In this document: positions 49,633 through 60,315 of the stretch, piece by piece
How positions within the stretch are numbered: position 1 is the stretch's first letter
How the letters are laid out: each line of letters starts with the position of its first letter
DNA from: Vulgatibacter incomptus
GTDB taxonomy: Bacteria; Myxococcota; Myxococcia; Myxococcales; Vulgatibacteraceae
Assembly (NCBI RefSeq): GCF_001263175.1
Contig: NZ_CP012332.1
Span: 180,001 to 244,000 of the forward strand
Length of the DNA: 64,000 nt
Direction of reading: 5' to 3'
The notes under the pieces: generated by a model
What the model was told of the DNA's origin: nothing
What the model saw: the letters and a program-made list of their open reading frames with translations, nothing else
Database searches by the model: none
Made by a program: the position numbers and the translations under genes

Positions 49633-50568
49633 TTGTCGAAGCACACCGATGCAAAGCAGAAGCGGGATTTCCTGTCACTGGACGGTTGGTCGAAGCAGGA
49701 GCTCCTCGGTCTCCTCGAGCGAGCCCGAGAGCTGAAGGAGCTGCGCCGCCTGGGGGAGCGCCATCAGCCACTGGCCGGCAAGAGCGTGGGGCTCGTCTTC
49801 GAGAAGGCTTCCACCCGGACTCGCGTCTCCTTTTCCGTGGGCGCGTTCGAGCTGGGGGCCCAGGCGCTCGATCTGCCCGTGGCCCAGACCCAGCTCGGGA
49901 GGGGTGAGCCTATCCCCGACGCGGCGCGCGTTCTCTCGCGCTACGTCCACGGGCTGGTGATCCGCACCTTCGCCCACGAGCGGCTGGAGGAGTTCGCCCG
50001 CTGGTCGAGCGTGCCCGTGATCAACGGCCTCACCGACCTCCACCACCCCTGCCAGATCCTCGCAGACGTACAGACGGCGATGGAGCGCCTCGGTGCCGTG
50101 GAGGACCTCGAGGTCGCGTGGATCGGCGACGGGAACAACGTCGCCCACTCCTGGATCGAGGCCGCTTCGATCCTCGGCTTCCGCTTGCGTCTGGCCTGCC
50201 CGGAGGGCTACGGCCCCGACGCCGCCGTCCTCGCCGCGGCACAGGCGCGAGCCCCCGGTCTCGTGAGCTGCGTCGGCAGCCCCGAGGAGGCGGCTCGCGG
50301 AGCCAACGTCCTCACCACCGACGTCTGGGCGTCGATGGGGCAGGAGGAGGAGGCCAAGGTCCGCGCGGCGGCGTTCGCGGGCTTCAAGATCGACCGCCAG
50401 CTCCTCTCCCTCGCCACGAGCGAGGCCATCGTTCTCCACTGCCTTCCGGCGCACCGCGGCGAGGAGATCGACGAGGGCGTCCTCGAGGGCCCGAGCTCCG
50501 CGGTCTTCGACGAGGCGGAGAACCGCCTCCACGTCCAGAAGGCGCTCCTCGAGCTCCTGGTCGGCTAG
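49633..50568 (+). CDS. argF: Ornithine carbamoyltransferase
   Basis: The 311-residue enzyme makes citrulline from ornithine and carbamoyl phosphate. Carbamoyl-phosphate site STRTR (FEKASTRTRVSF) is near residue 60, HPCQ is in LTDLHHPCQILAD, ornithine site DVWASMG, and the catalytic HCLPAHRG is near residue 270. All key residues are present. The start appears to be TTG at 49633 with GGGAGA 7 nt upstream; no in-frame ATG suits. TTG starts are weak, which may limit expression. Confidence 0.94.
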   Translation: MSKHTDAKQKRDFLSLDGWSKQELLGLLERARELKELRRLGERHQPLAGKSVGLVFEKASTRTRVSFSVGAFELGAQALDLPVAQTQLGRGEPIPDAARVLSRYVHGLVIRTFAHERLEEFARWSSVPVINGLTDLHHPCQILADVQTAMERLGAVEDLEVAWIGDGNNVAHSWIEAASILGFRLRLACPEGYGPDAAVLAAAQARAPGLVSCVGSPEEAARGANVLTTDVWASMGQEEEAKVRAAAFAGFKIDRQLLSLATSEAIVLHCLPAHRGEEIDEGVLEGPSSAVFDEAENRLHVQKALLELLVG

Positions 50569-50576
50569 CTATTGAG

Positions 50577-50600
50577 CGGGTGCGGCTCGCTCCGCACCCG
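50577..50600 (+). terminator. Hairpin after argF
   Basis: A 9-bp perfect stem (CGGGTGCGG / CCGCACCCG) with a 6-nt loop starts 9 bp past the argF stop. No T tract follows. Confidence 0.5.
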
Positions 50601-50901
50601 TCGTAGCAGGCAAGTTCACTGCGAGCTCTGGCGCGACGTGGTGCTCCGCGCGCGTCAGGCGCGTTACCCTCCGCAGCAGGCGTGAACACAAGTCGCGCCG
50701 GCGCGCCGTCGTGCCCGGTGTGCGACGGGCACGTACCACCAGCAACGGAGGCCTCCCGGCCTCAGTCCGCTCCGCCATCGGGCATTCGACCGATGCGCCA
50801 GGACTTTGCCTCGACCTTCTGCTCGTGGTAGCAGGATCGAATACTGTTTTTCCGATTGTTGCAGGTCGATTTCGCTTCCGCGGGCACGGGTGGGGGACGC
50901 G
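50601..50901. other. Intergenic region before the PEGA operon
   Basis: About 300 bp with no gene that I can support. An AT-rich patch near 50828-50870 (ATCGAATACTGTTTTTCCGATTG) is the best place for the promoter of the downstream three-gene operon. Confidence 0.5.
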
Positions 50902-52005
50902 ATGCGCTGGCTTCGTTGGATCATTGTGGCAGTCGCCAGCGCCTTGCCGGGCGTGGGCGCCGCGGAGCCACGGATCCTCGCGCTCCCGATCGACGCCGAC
51001 GGAGTCCCGGCCCGGCAGGTGGCCGAAGTGCAGGCCGAGCTGGATCGCGCGCTCGCCGAGCTCCACGGTTGGAGCCGGATCGGGCTCCCGGCACCTCCTC
51101 CCTGTGAACGGTCTGACGAGGCCTGTCTCGCCGAGGCCGGCAGGGCGGCGCGGGCCGACCGGATCTTCGCCCCCTCGCTCCGATCCCTGGGAGGCGCCCT
51201 GGTCCTCGCGGCGGTCTCCGTGGACCCGGAGTCCGGCTCGGCGCAGCGCCTGACCCAGGCGATCGCCGGGAGCCCGGCAGGGGCGGCGCGGGAGCTCGTC
51301 GTTCGCGCGATCACCCCGGAGCGCTGGACCGGGAGGCTCGAGGTCGACGCGGCCCGCGGATCCGAAATCTGGATCGACGGCGTCCTCCACGGCAGCTCGC
51401 CCCTCGAGGGCGCGATCACCGGCCTCGTCCCCGGTCCCCACGTGCTGCGGGTGGTCCGCCCGGGAGGAGGGGAGGCGAGGAGCTACGTCGAGGTGCGGTT
51501 CGGCGCCGCCACCCGCGTTCGGGTCGAGCCGCGCTCCGACGACGTCACCCTGGTCGGCGTGGAGCCGGCCCCGGTGGCGGCAACGGCGCTCTCGGAAGGG
51601 CCTGCCGCCGTCGCCGTCGACCGGGACGGCGGGCTGCCTCGCGGCTGGACAATCGCCAAGTGGGCCCTCCTGGGCGGCGGCGCCGCGGTGGCCGCGGCGG
51701 GCACGATCCCCGCGGCGGCGGCGGGCGCGAGCCTGCGGGAGCGCGATGCGCTCCGCGACGGCTCGGGCTCGTTCCCTGCCGACGCACGCGCCAGGCAGGA
51801 AGAGCTGGGCAGGCGCTACGAGGCGCGGCGGAGCGCGGCCACCGGCCTATTCGTCGCAGGCGGCGCGATGCTGGTCGGGGCCGGGGTGCTCTTCGCGTGG
51901 GAAGCGCTCCTCCCCGGCGGAGAGCGCGACGAGCGAAGGGATCGGGCGGCGTCGGTCGCGCTGACCGTTTCCGCAGACGGTGCCGGAGTGGTCGGACGAT
52001 TCTAG
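50902..52005 (+). CDS. PEGA-domain envelope protein with two C-terminal TM helices
   Basis: The 367-residue precursor has a signal peptide (residues 1-21, GVGA cleavage). A conserved periplasmic alpha/beta domain follows (RILALPIDADGVPARQVAEVQ..., about 25-125), then a PEGA domain at about 145-210 (RLEVDAARGSEIWIDGVLHGSSPLEGAITGLVPGPH). Two membrane helices (about 250-272 and 310-335) enclose a charged 40-residue loop. PEGA domains are extracytoplasmic and bind surface or peptidoglycan partners. The start ATG has GGGGGA upstream. The next gene begins 13 bp later. Confidence 0.8.
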   Translation: MRWLRWIIVAVASALPGVGAAEPRILALPIDADGVPARQVAEVQAELDRALAELHGWSRIGLPAPPPCERSDEACLAEAGRAARADRIFAPSLRSLGGALVLAAVSVDPESGSAQRLTQAIAGSPAGAARELVVRAITPERWTGRLEVDAARGSEIWIDGVLHGSSPLEGAITGLVPGPHVLRVVRPGGGEARSYVEVRFGAATRVRVEPRSDDVTLVGVEPAPVAATALSEGPAAVAVDRDGGLPRGWTIAKWALLGGGAAVAAAGTIPAAAAGASLRERDALRDGSGSFPADARARQEELGRRYEARRSAATGLFVAGGAMLVGAGVLFAWEALLPGGERDERRDRAASVALTVSADGAGVVGRF

Positions 52006-52018
52006 AACGGAGGACGCG

Positions 52019-54229
52019 ATGCGACTCGAGGCCACGTGGGTGATCCTGGCGGTGGGCCTTGCCGCCGGATGCAGTCGAAGCGAGCTGAGGACGTGCAGCG
52101 AGGCGGACGACTGCGGCGTGGACGCCGTCTGCACCGAGGGCTTCTGCCTGACCGACCCGGCGCCCCGAATCGTGCTGGCGCCGGAGAGGACCCGGGCCCG
52201 GCTCGGAGAGTGGGTCCGAATCGACGGGCGCGCCTCCTCGATCCGTGGAGGCGAGGTCGAGCTCGAGTTCTCCGCCGACCCCGCCGATGCGGTCGAGATT
52301 ACCTCGTCCCCGGAGGAGAAGAACGTCGCCTCCATGCGGTTCGTTCGGCCTCACGTCGACGTCGAGGTGACCGCCCGAGCGCTCTCGAAGGGAGGGCGCG
52401 CATTCGAGGAGAAGGTCTCCATCGCCTCGGTGAACTCGCCGCCGCGGGTCTCCCTCCGCGCGACGCCGAACCCCGGGCGGCCAGGCGCGCGGATCGAGCT
52501 CGTCGCCGACGCGACGGATCCCGACGGCGACGCGCTCACCTACCAGTGGGAGCTCGTCTCGGGGCCCGGCTCGCTCGAAGCCAGCGGAGACCGCGCCTAC
52601 CTGGACACCGCGATCGATCGAGCCGAGGAGCGCTACAAGGTGAAGGTCGTGGTCTCGGATGGACTGCCCGATGGCTCGACCACGGCTACGGTCACGGTCG
52701 ATTCCAAGACCCAGGCCCCCGAAATCGTGTTCGGCGAGACGCCGGAGGTCGACCACCTCTGCAGCGGCACGCCTCTCACGTGCGCTGCGACGGCGCAGCT
52801 CGCTCCCACCGTCGAAGACGTGGGTCCGTTGACCTACTCGTGGAGGCTCCTGGGGGACGGCCCTGTGAAGGCGACCTTCGATCCCGAGGACGGCGCCGCG
52901 CCGGCCGTGACCCTGAGCTGTTCGCCGGCCTGCCCGATCGCCGGGAGCCATCGGGTCGAGCTTGCCGTCTCGGACATGTGGGGAGAGCGCGCGACGGCGG
53001 AGATCGAGATCCGCGTCCTCAACCGGCCGCCCGTCCTCGTCGCCCACGGAGGAGCGGAGCTCCCGCACCTCTATTTGAGGGAGGGGCCCGAGGGGGCTTC
53101 GATCTTCCGCGTAGTTCGAGCGCCCGGCTCCTTCGTCGTGTATTCGGACCCGGACGGCGACCCTCCGGATCCGTCGTCGTTCGTCTGGTCGTCGACCGGC
53201 CCGGTCGTCTTCGGTAGCGCTTCGTCGCGGGACCCGACGGTCACGGCAGAAGGGACAGCCGCTCAGCTTCGAGACCTGGAGCTGACCGTGGTCGCGGCGG
53301 ACATCAACGGCGCGATCGCAGCAGACACGCGCAGGGTGCCGATCGCGAACCAGCCGCCGACCGTGAAGTTCCTCGACGATTCGAGCGCGGGCCACGAGCA
53401 CCGCGATGGGATCTATCGCAAGCGCCTCGATCCCGCGAAGCTGACCGCGTCGGATCCCGAGGGTGCTCCGGTGACGATCGTGGTGGAGCTCGATCCGTCC
53501 GACGCGGCAGGCCTCTCCCGGGCCGCTTCCGTGATCCTGGAGGACGGGGCGTGGACGCTGAAGGGCCCTTCCTCGGTCGTCGGTTACAGATATTCGCTGG
53601 TCGCCCGTGCGACCGACGCTTGGGGGGCCACATCGGAGGCGAAGGCGAAGTTCAACGTGACGAGCCGTCCACCCGTGCTCGAGGTCACGAACTGGCCGGT
53701 AAAGTCCTTCGCGAACTGGGCCGAATCCCGCATGTGCTGTGCGGTTCAGGAGCTGGGAGGGTGCCGGTTCTCGAAGAGCTTCAGCGTGGGCATGTTCTAC
53801 AACACCATCGACGGATCGCACGCCGCGTATACCTTTCGCACCAGCTTCGTGATTCGGGATCCGGACGGCGATCCGGTAGAGCTTCGGCTCAGCCAGCTCG
53901 AGATCGGCAAGAACCTCCTGAAGGCCTCCACGTCCACCGGCTGGCGGACGGTGCCGCTCTCCGGCTGCCCCATTGGCGACTGCCCGCCCGACCCGAGCGT
54001 CCCGCGACTCGTGATTCCCTGTGGCGTGGGGACCGAGGTGTCGTGCCGCCCCCAGATCGCGCTCCACGCGCACCTGCCGGAGGCGACGTCCCTGGACTTG
54101 CGAGGACCCTGTGTCTTCCCCGAGGCCTCCGGCGTCGACGGCTTCGCCCGGATGGAGGTCCGTGCCGCGGACATCTTCGGAACGCTCTCACCGGTGATCG
54201 AGATGAAATTCGAGACGTATTCGCTGTGA
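52019..54229 (+). CDS. Large Ig/PKD-like domain lipoprotein
   Basis: The 736-residue lipoprotein (lipobox LAAGC, Cys 18) has a Cys-rich N-terminal stretch CSEADDCGVDAVCTEGFC. It then carries at least five beta-sandwich modules of the PKD/cadherin/Ig type, each marked by a DPDGDxLTYxW or DPDGDPP motif (about 160, 260, 370, 480 and 600). These are calcium- or protein-binding surface modules in other bacteria. GGAGG sits 6 nt before the ATG. Its stop overlaps the GTG of the next gene, so it is the middle of a three-gene envelope operon. Confidence 0.8.
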   Translation: MRLEATWVILAVGLAAGCSRSELRTCSEADDCGVDAVCTEGFCLTDPAPRIVLAPERTRARLGEWVRIDGRASSIRGGEVELEFSADPADAVEITSSPEEKNVASMRFVRPHVDVEVTARALSKGGRAFEEKVSIASVNSPPRVSLRATPNPGRPGARIELVADATDPDGDALTYQWELVSGPGSLEASGDRAYLDTAIDRAEERYKVKVVVSDGLPDGSTTATVTVDSKTQAPEIVFGETPEVDHLCSGTPLTCAATAQLAPTVEDVGPLTYSWRLLGDGPVKATFDPEDGAAPAVTLSCSPACPIAGSHRVELAVSDMWGERATAEIEIRVLNRPPVLVAHGGAELPHLYLREGPEGASIFRVVRAPGSFVVYSDPDGDPPDPSSFVWSSTGPVVFGSASSRDPTVTAEGTAAQLRDLELTVVAADINGAIAADTRRVPIANQPPTVKFLDDSSAGHEHRDGIYRKRLDPAKLTASDPEGAPVTIVVELDPSDAAGLSRAASVILEDGAWTLKGPSSVVGYRYSLVARATDAWGATSEAKAKFNVTSRPPVLEVTNWPVKSFANWAESRMCCAVQELGGCRFSKSFSVGMFYNTIDGSHAAYTFRTSFVIRDPDGDPVELRLSQLEIGKNLLKASTSTGWRTVPLSGCPIGDCPPDPSVPRLVIPCGVGTEVSCRPQIALHAHLPEATSLDLRGPCVFPEASGVDGFARMEVRAADIFGTLSPVIEMKFETYSL

Positions 54230-55824
54230 GTAAGCGAATCGGACACAAGGTGCTGGCCCTCGCGCTGCTGCTCCTGCCGTCGATCGGGCTCGCGGCAGCG
54301 GAGCCGGAGACCTGGGCCGTCGTGGGCCTGCGGGGCCCGGCGGCCTCCCGCATGCACGATCGGGTCGAGACGCTGCGAGGCTTCCTCGCGCTGTCCTTGC
54401 GCGAAGGAAAGGACACGCGGGTCCTCGGCGAGGAGGAGACCCGCGCGCGGCTGGGGCTGGAGACCCGGAGCTTCCAGAAGATCGAGGCCCAGATCGACGG
54501 GGCGGAGCTCTTCTACTTCCAGCTCGAGCTTCGGCATGCACGCGACAACCTCGAGCAGGCGCTCGCGGCGCTCGCGCACCATGGCGGCCCCGAGGCGTGG
54601 GAGCGGACGCGAGTCTCGAGGTTGCTCCTGGCGACGGTCTTGCTCGCGGAGCGCGGGAGCGATTCGCGCGCCAAGGCGCGGGAGGCGCTCGGGCCGATCG
54701 CGCGGGTTCGGCCGGACTATCGCCCGCCGCCCATGGCCTATCCCGCGGAGCTGATCGCCCTGCACGACGAGGTCCGCCAGGAGGTGGTGCGGCTTCCCAA
54801 GGGATGGCTCCGCGTGGACTGCGAGGCGGCGTGTCCGGGCGGCCAGGTCTGGGTCGAGACCTTTCCCCTCGGTGCGCCCGGTGAGGCGATCCCCCTTCCG
54901 GCGGGCCGCTATCGCGTGACGATCGGGGACTCCTTCGAGAAGCCCACCGCGCGCTCTCTGCTTCGCGAGGTCGTCGTCGAAGCGGGGCGGGAGACCTCCC
55001 TGCTCATCGATCTCGGGATCGAAGGGAGCGCTGATGCGGGCGACGGCCCTTCCTTCCTCGTCCCGAACGAGGAGGCGCGCCTGGTCGCCGCGCACCGAGC
55101 GGCCGCGCAGCTCGGGACCTCCCAGCTGGTGGTGCTCTGGGCGGAGCCCGACGGAGAGGCGAAGGAGCTCCACGCCGCGGTGATCGAGGCATCGACCGGG
55201 CGGCTTCGGCGGCAGGCGTCGGTTGCGTTCGACGATGGCTCCAGCGAAGGCGCCGCCCTCGAGCGCCTCGCAAAACGACTGATCGGCTCCGAGACGACGG
55301 ACGTGGCGGATGCGGTCGGCTCCGGCGGCGGGGATGCGCGGAGCCCGGGAGCCGGCGCGGCCGACGACGCGGGAGTCGGGATCCTCGCGATCCGCAGCGA
55401 ACCGTCCGTGCTGAACGCCGCCGCTCCGAAGGCGGAGAGCGCGACGGCGCAGAAGGCTGCCGCCCGGAAGTCAGCACCGGAGAGCGCGACAGCGCCACCA
55501 TCCAGCCGCCTCGATGGTCGTGTCGCTTCCGCGGGGGAGCCGCCGAGCTGGGTGCCGACGGCGCGGTGGACGGGCGTGGCGGTCACGGCCGTCGCTGCCA
55601 CGGCGGGACTCTGGCTCCGCGCAAACGCGACGAGTCAGATCGATCGGCTTCGAGGGAGCGGACCATTCGCTTCCGTCTCGGAGGCGCGGCAGGCGTCGGC
55701 GGATCTCGCGTCGGCAGGCACGCGCGCGGACGTGGGCACGTCGCTCCTGGTGGGCGCCGGCGCTGCTGCGGTGACCACGCTCGTTTTGCATCTTCTCGAT
55801 TTCGACGCGCCGACATCGCCGTGA
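54226..55824 (+). CDS. Envelope protein with PEGA-like region and two C-terminal TM helices
   Basis: The 532-residue precursor has a signal peptide (residues 1 to about 24). Residues of about 40-165 form a helical solenoid-like region (LFYFQLELRHARDNLEQALAALAHHGG, TPR-like). A PEGA-like segment (WLRVDCEAACPGGQVWVETFPLG, then LPAGRYRVTIG) lies at about 190-240, and a conserved alpha/beta module (about 280-355) comes next. A Pro/Ala/Ser linker leads to two membrane helices (about 446-465 and 505-525) with a charged loop between. This matches the architecture of the first gene of the operon. It starts with GTG overlapping the lipoprotein stop. Confidence 0.78.
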   Translation: MSKRIGHKVLALALLLLPSIGLAAAEPETWAVVGLRGPAASRMHDRVETLRGFLALSLREGKDTRVLGEEETRARLGLETRSFQKIEAQIDGAELFYFQLELRHARDNLEQALAALAHHGGPEAWERTRVSRLLLATVLLAERGSDSRAKAREALGPIARVRPDYRPPPMAYPAELIALHDEVRQEVVRLPKGWLRVDCEAACPGGQVWVETFPLGAPGEAIPLPAGRYRVTIGDSFEKPTARSLLREVVVEAGRETSLLIDLGIEGSADAGDGPSFLVPNEEARLVAAHRAAAQLGTSQLVVLWAEPDGEAKELHAAVIEASTGRLRRQASVAFDDGSSEGAALERLAKRLIGSETTDVADAVGSGGGDARSPGAGAADDAGVGILAIRSEPSVLNAAAPKAESATAQKAAARKSAPESATAPPSSRLDGRVASAGEPPSWVPTARWTGVAVTAVAATAGLWLRANATSQIDRLRGSGPFASVSEARQASADLASAGTRADVGTSLLVGAGAAAVTTLVLHLLDFDAPTSP

Positions 55825-55859
55825 GCGCCATCTGTGTGCAACTTCTCGCCTCCCTCGAA

Positions 55860-55888
55860 TTGACGGCTTCCTGAGCGGCATCTATGGT
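55860..55888 (+). promoter_or_regulatory. Candidate promoter of the Hsp70 operon
   Basis: TTGACG at 55860 and TATGGT at 55883 are spaced by 17 bp, a fair vegetative-type promoter. A start near 55895 would give a 35-nt leader for the J-domain gene. Not a recognisable heat-shock (CIRCE) element. Confidence 0.45.
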
Positions 55889-55929
55889 CGGAAGTCGTTG
55901 GGGTAGAAAATCGAATGGGATGAGCGCGA

Positions 55930-56915
55930 GTGCCGGGGGATGACGACATCGCGGATCTCGGACTTCGGGGGAGAGGTCCGAGAGCCGATTCGGGGAACGT
56001 GCCAGCCGGGATCGATCCCGGAGAGGGCCGCGCGATCCTCGACCTGCATGCGCGCCTCCCGTCGATCACGCACTTCGAGCTCCTTGGGGTCGAGCGGTCC
56101 GCCGGCCCGGGCGAGGTCGAGGAGGCCTACTTCGAGCTCTCGAAGCGCTTCCATCCGGATCGCTACTACGGCAGGAACCTCGGCCCCTACGAGGTCGCCG
56201 TCGGCGAGATCTTCCGGAGGCTGAAGGAGGCCGCGCAGACGCTGCGGGATCCGGTGCAGCGGCGCGCGTACCTCGCTTCGATGGCGACGCCCGACGATCG
56301 GGCGGAGGACGCCGTCACGAAGGCCCGGCGGGCCGAGCGAAGCGAGCGGCTCCGACGGATGGACCCGGGCCTTCGTCGGGCGCAGACCGCGACGGAGCTC
56401 GAGGCCCGGGGCCGCAAGAGCTTCGCCGAGGGGCGATGGCGCGAGGCGGCGGCGGATCTCTCGTCCGCGGCGAGCCTCCAGGGCTCTCGTGAGGTCGGAG
56501 GCGAGAGTCCGCTCTCGGCCCTCGCAGAAGAGGCGAGGGGGCGGGCGGCGAGCGAGCACGCCGCGATGCTCGCGGAATCGGCCGACAGGCTGGCGATCAC
56601 GGGAGACGCGCAGCAGGCTCGCGGCCGGTGGCTCGAGGCGGCGCGCCTGGTTCCCCACGACGTCGCCTTCGTCACCCGGGCGATGACCTCGTTTCTCGAG
56701 TTGGGCGGAGAGGCGTCCGAAGCGCGCGACGTGATCCAGCTGCTTCGGGAGACGGCTCCCCGCGACGCCGACGCCCAGGCGCTCGTCGGCCGAGCCCTCC
56801 TCGCCTCCGGCCACGAAAAGGCCGGACGGCAGGCGCTGGAGCAGGCGCTCCGGCTCGATCCCAGACAACCCTTTGCACGGAGCGCGCTGCGAAAGTGGCG
56901 CTGGCCCTTTCGATC

Positions 56916-56919
<4 letters not shown>
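55930..56919 (+). CDS. J-domain/TPR co-chaperone
   Basis: The 329-residue protein has a J domain at residues of about 45-110 (HFELLGV, AYFELSKRFHPDRYYG with HPD at 75-77, LRDPVQRRAYLA). The rest is helical with TPR features (ARGRWLEAARLVPHD, GHEKAGRQALEQALRLDP). There is no Gly/Phe or zinc-finger domain, so this is not general DnaJ but a specialised co-chaperone. The start is GTG at 55930. Its stop overlaps the DnaK-like gene by 4 bp (ATGA), so the pair is coupled. Confidence 0.85.
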
Positions 56920-58762
<1,843 letters not shown>

Positions 58763-58763
<1 letters not shown>

Positions 58764-59467
58764 TGGGCGATCTTCGGACGGACCGGCTCGTGATGATGGG
58801 CATGCTCCACCACGAGCAGGGTGATCTCGGGAGGGCCGTGAGCTGCTTTCAGCAGGCCCTCGACCTCGCGCCCGGGCATGCCCAGGCGCGGCACTGCCTG
58901 GCGCTGATGGCGAGCGGAATGCCGATCGCCGTCTCCTCTCCCGACGGCATCGACATCGACGTAGAGGACTTGGAGCTGCCGCCGGAGGCCCTGGGCGATG
59001 GGGATGCGCTGGACCTCCTCGAGGCGCCGCTGCTGCCGGCGCCGATCGCCGTGCCCAAGGGAGCGATGAGGCCGAGGGTGCCGGTCCGCACGGAGTTGGA
59101 CACGCTGATGGCAGGGGCGCGGGAGCTCTTCGAGCTGGGGGACTTCTCCGGCTCGCTCCAGCTCGTGGAGAAGGCGCTCGGCATGGATCCCGGAAACCGT
59201 GAGGCGCGCGACTACCTGGACCGCAACCGCGAGACGCTCGTCCACATGTACGAGTCGAAGATCGGGCCGCTCTCGGCCCGGCCGCGGGTGCTCCTCCGAC
59301 CGGACGAGATCATCTGGTTGAACCTGGACCATCGATCCGGCTTCGTCCTCGCGCAGCTCGACGGGACGGTGTCGATCGAGGATGTCTACGCGCTGTGCGG
59401 CCTCTCGCACCTGGACTCGGCGCGGATCCTCGCGGAGCTCTTCGAGCAGGGCGTGATCGCCACCTGA
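58763..59467 (+). CDS. TPR protein with C-terminal winged-helix-like module
   Basis: The 234-residue protein has a TPR near residues 7-40 (LHHEQGDLGRAVSCFQQALDLAPGHAQAR) and another near 110-148 (ARELFELGDFSGSLQLVEKALGMDPGN). Its C-terminal module at about 178-234 (IIWLNLDHRSGFVLAQLDGTVSIEDVYALCGL) is like that seen in DUF4388-type proteins. Its ATG overlaps the A of the DnaK stop (TGATG). It probably joins the J-domain protein and DnaK in one complex. Confidence 0.82.
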
Positions 59468-59534
59468 ATAGAGCTTGCCCGATCGCTTGCCGCCCACCCG
59501 AGCCCGTCTCAGGTTGGTGGCAAAGGAGTCGGCG

Positions 59535-60311
59535 ATGCGACGGGTGCACGGCAGCTTCGGAAGGTGGAGTCTCTTCGTCGCGCTCTCCTGGATGGCCGCG
59601 ACCGCCTGTGTCCACGAGCCCGTCCTGATCCCAGCGCCGGGCGCCGCTCTCTCGCAGACCGGCGGTGCGAACGCGACCCATTCGGGCGTGACCGTGGACG
59701 TCCGGGGCGACGCCTGGAAGTCGGATCCGAAGGACCTCGCGAGGATCCTGACCCCGGTGCTGATCGTGGTGGCGAACGAGAGCGGCAGGCCCCTGCAGAT
59801 CCGCTACTCGGACTTCGATCTCGTCGGCGAGTCGGGCTTCCGCTACGCGGCCCTTCCTCCGTTCCAGCCGATGGGCTCCGCGTACGGGTCGGCAGATCAG
59901 AATCTGGACCAGGACCAGTCGGCGGCGCCGGCGCTGGGTGGCGCGCCACCGCCGGCCCGCGGCGCGCCACCGCCCTCACGCCGCTTCGGGCACCGCCATT
60001 TCTTCGTCGCGCCCTACCTGTCGCCCTACTACTACGACTACGGGGTCTATCCGTATCCCTTCGCCTTCGACCCCTTCTACTGGGGCCAGTACTACGCGGT
60101 CTGGGTGCAGCCCCTCCCGACGCGGGCCATGCTGGACGACGCCCTCCCCGAGGGGGTCTTGCAGCAGCACGGCGAGGTCGCGGGCTTCGTCTACTTCCAG
60201 AACGTGACGCCGCGGGAGGGGAAGGTGACCTTCGTGGCGCGGCTGGTGGACGCCAACACGAACGAGGACTTCGGCGAAGTCCAGATCCCGCTCGTCACGA
60301 GCCAGGATTGA
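59535..60311 (+). CDS. Hypothetical lipoprotein with Tyr/Pro-rich segment
   Basis: The 258-residue precursor has a lipoprotein signal (lipobox AATAC, Cys 25). A beta-domain at about 50-110 (DVRGDAWKSDPKDLARILTPVLIVVANES) comes next, then a low-complexity Pro/Ala-rich stretch, a Tyr/Pro/Phe-rich segment (PYLSPYYYDYGVYPYPFAFDP) and a C-terminal beta-domain. I cannot assign a family. AAGGAG lies 6 nt before the ATG. It follows the chaperone operon by 67 bp and may be a client or fellow member. Confidence 0.78.
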   Translation: MRRVHGSFGRWSLFVALSWMAATACVHEPVLIPAPGAALSQTGGANATHSGVTVDVRGDAWKSDPKDLARILTPVLIVVANESGRPLQIRYSDFDLVGESGFRYAALPPFQPMGSAYGSADQNLDQDQSAAPALGGAPPPARGAPPPSRRFGHRHFFVAPYLSPYYYDYGVYPYPFAFDPFYWGQYYAVWVQPLPTRAMLDDALPEGVLQQHGEVAGFVYFQNVTPREGKVTFVARLVDANTNEDFGEVQIPLVTSQD

Positions 60312-60315
60312 ACCT

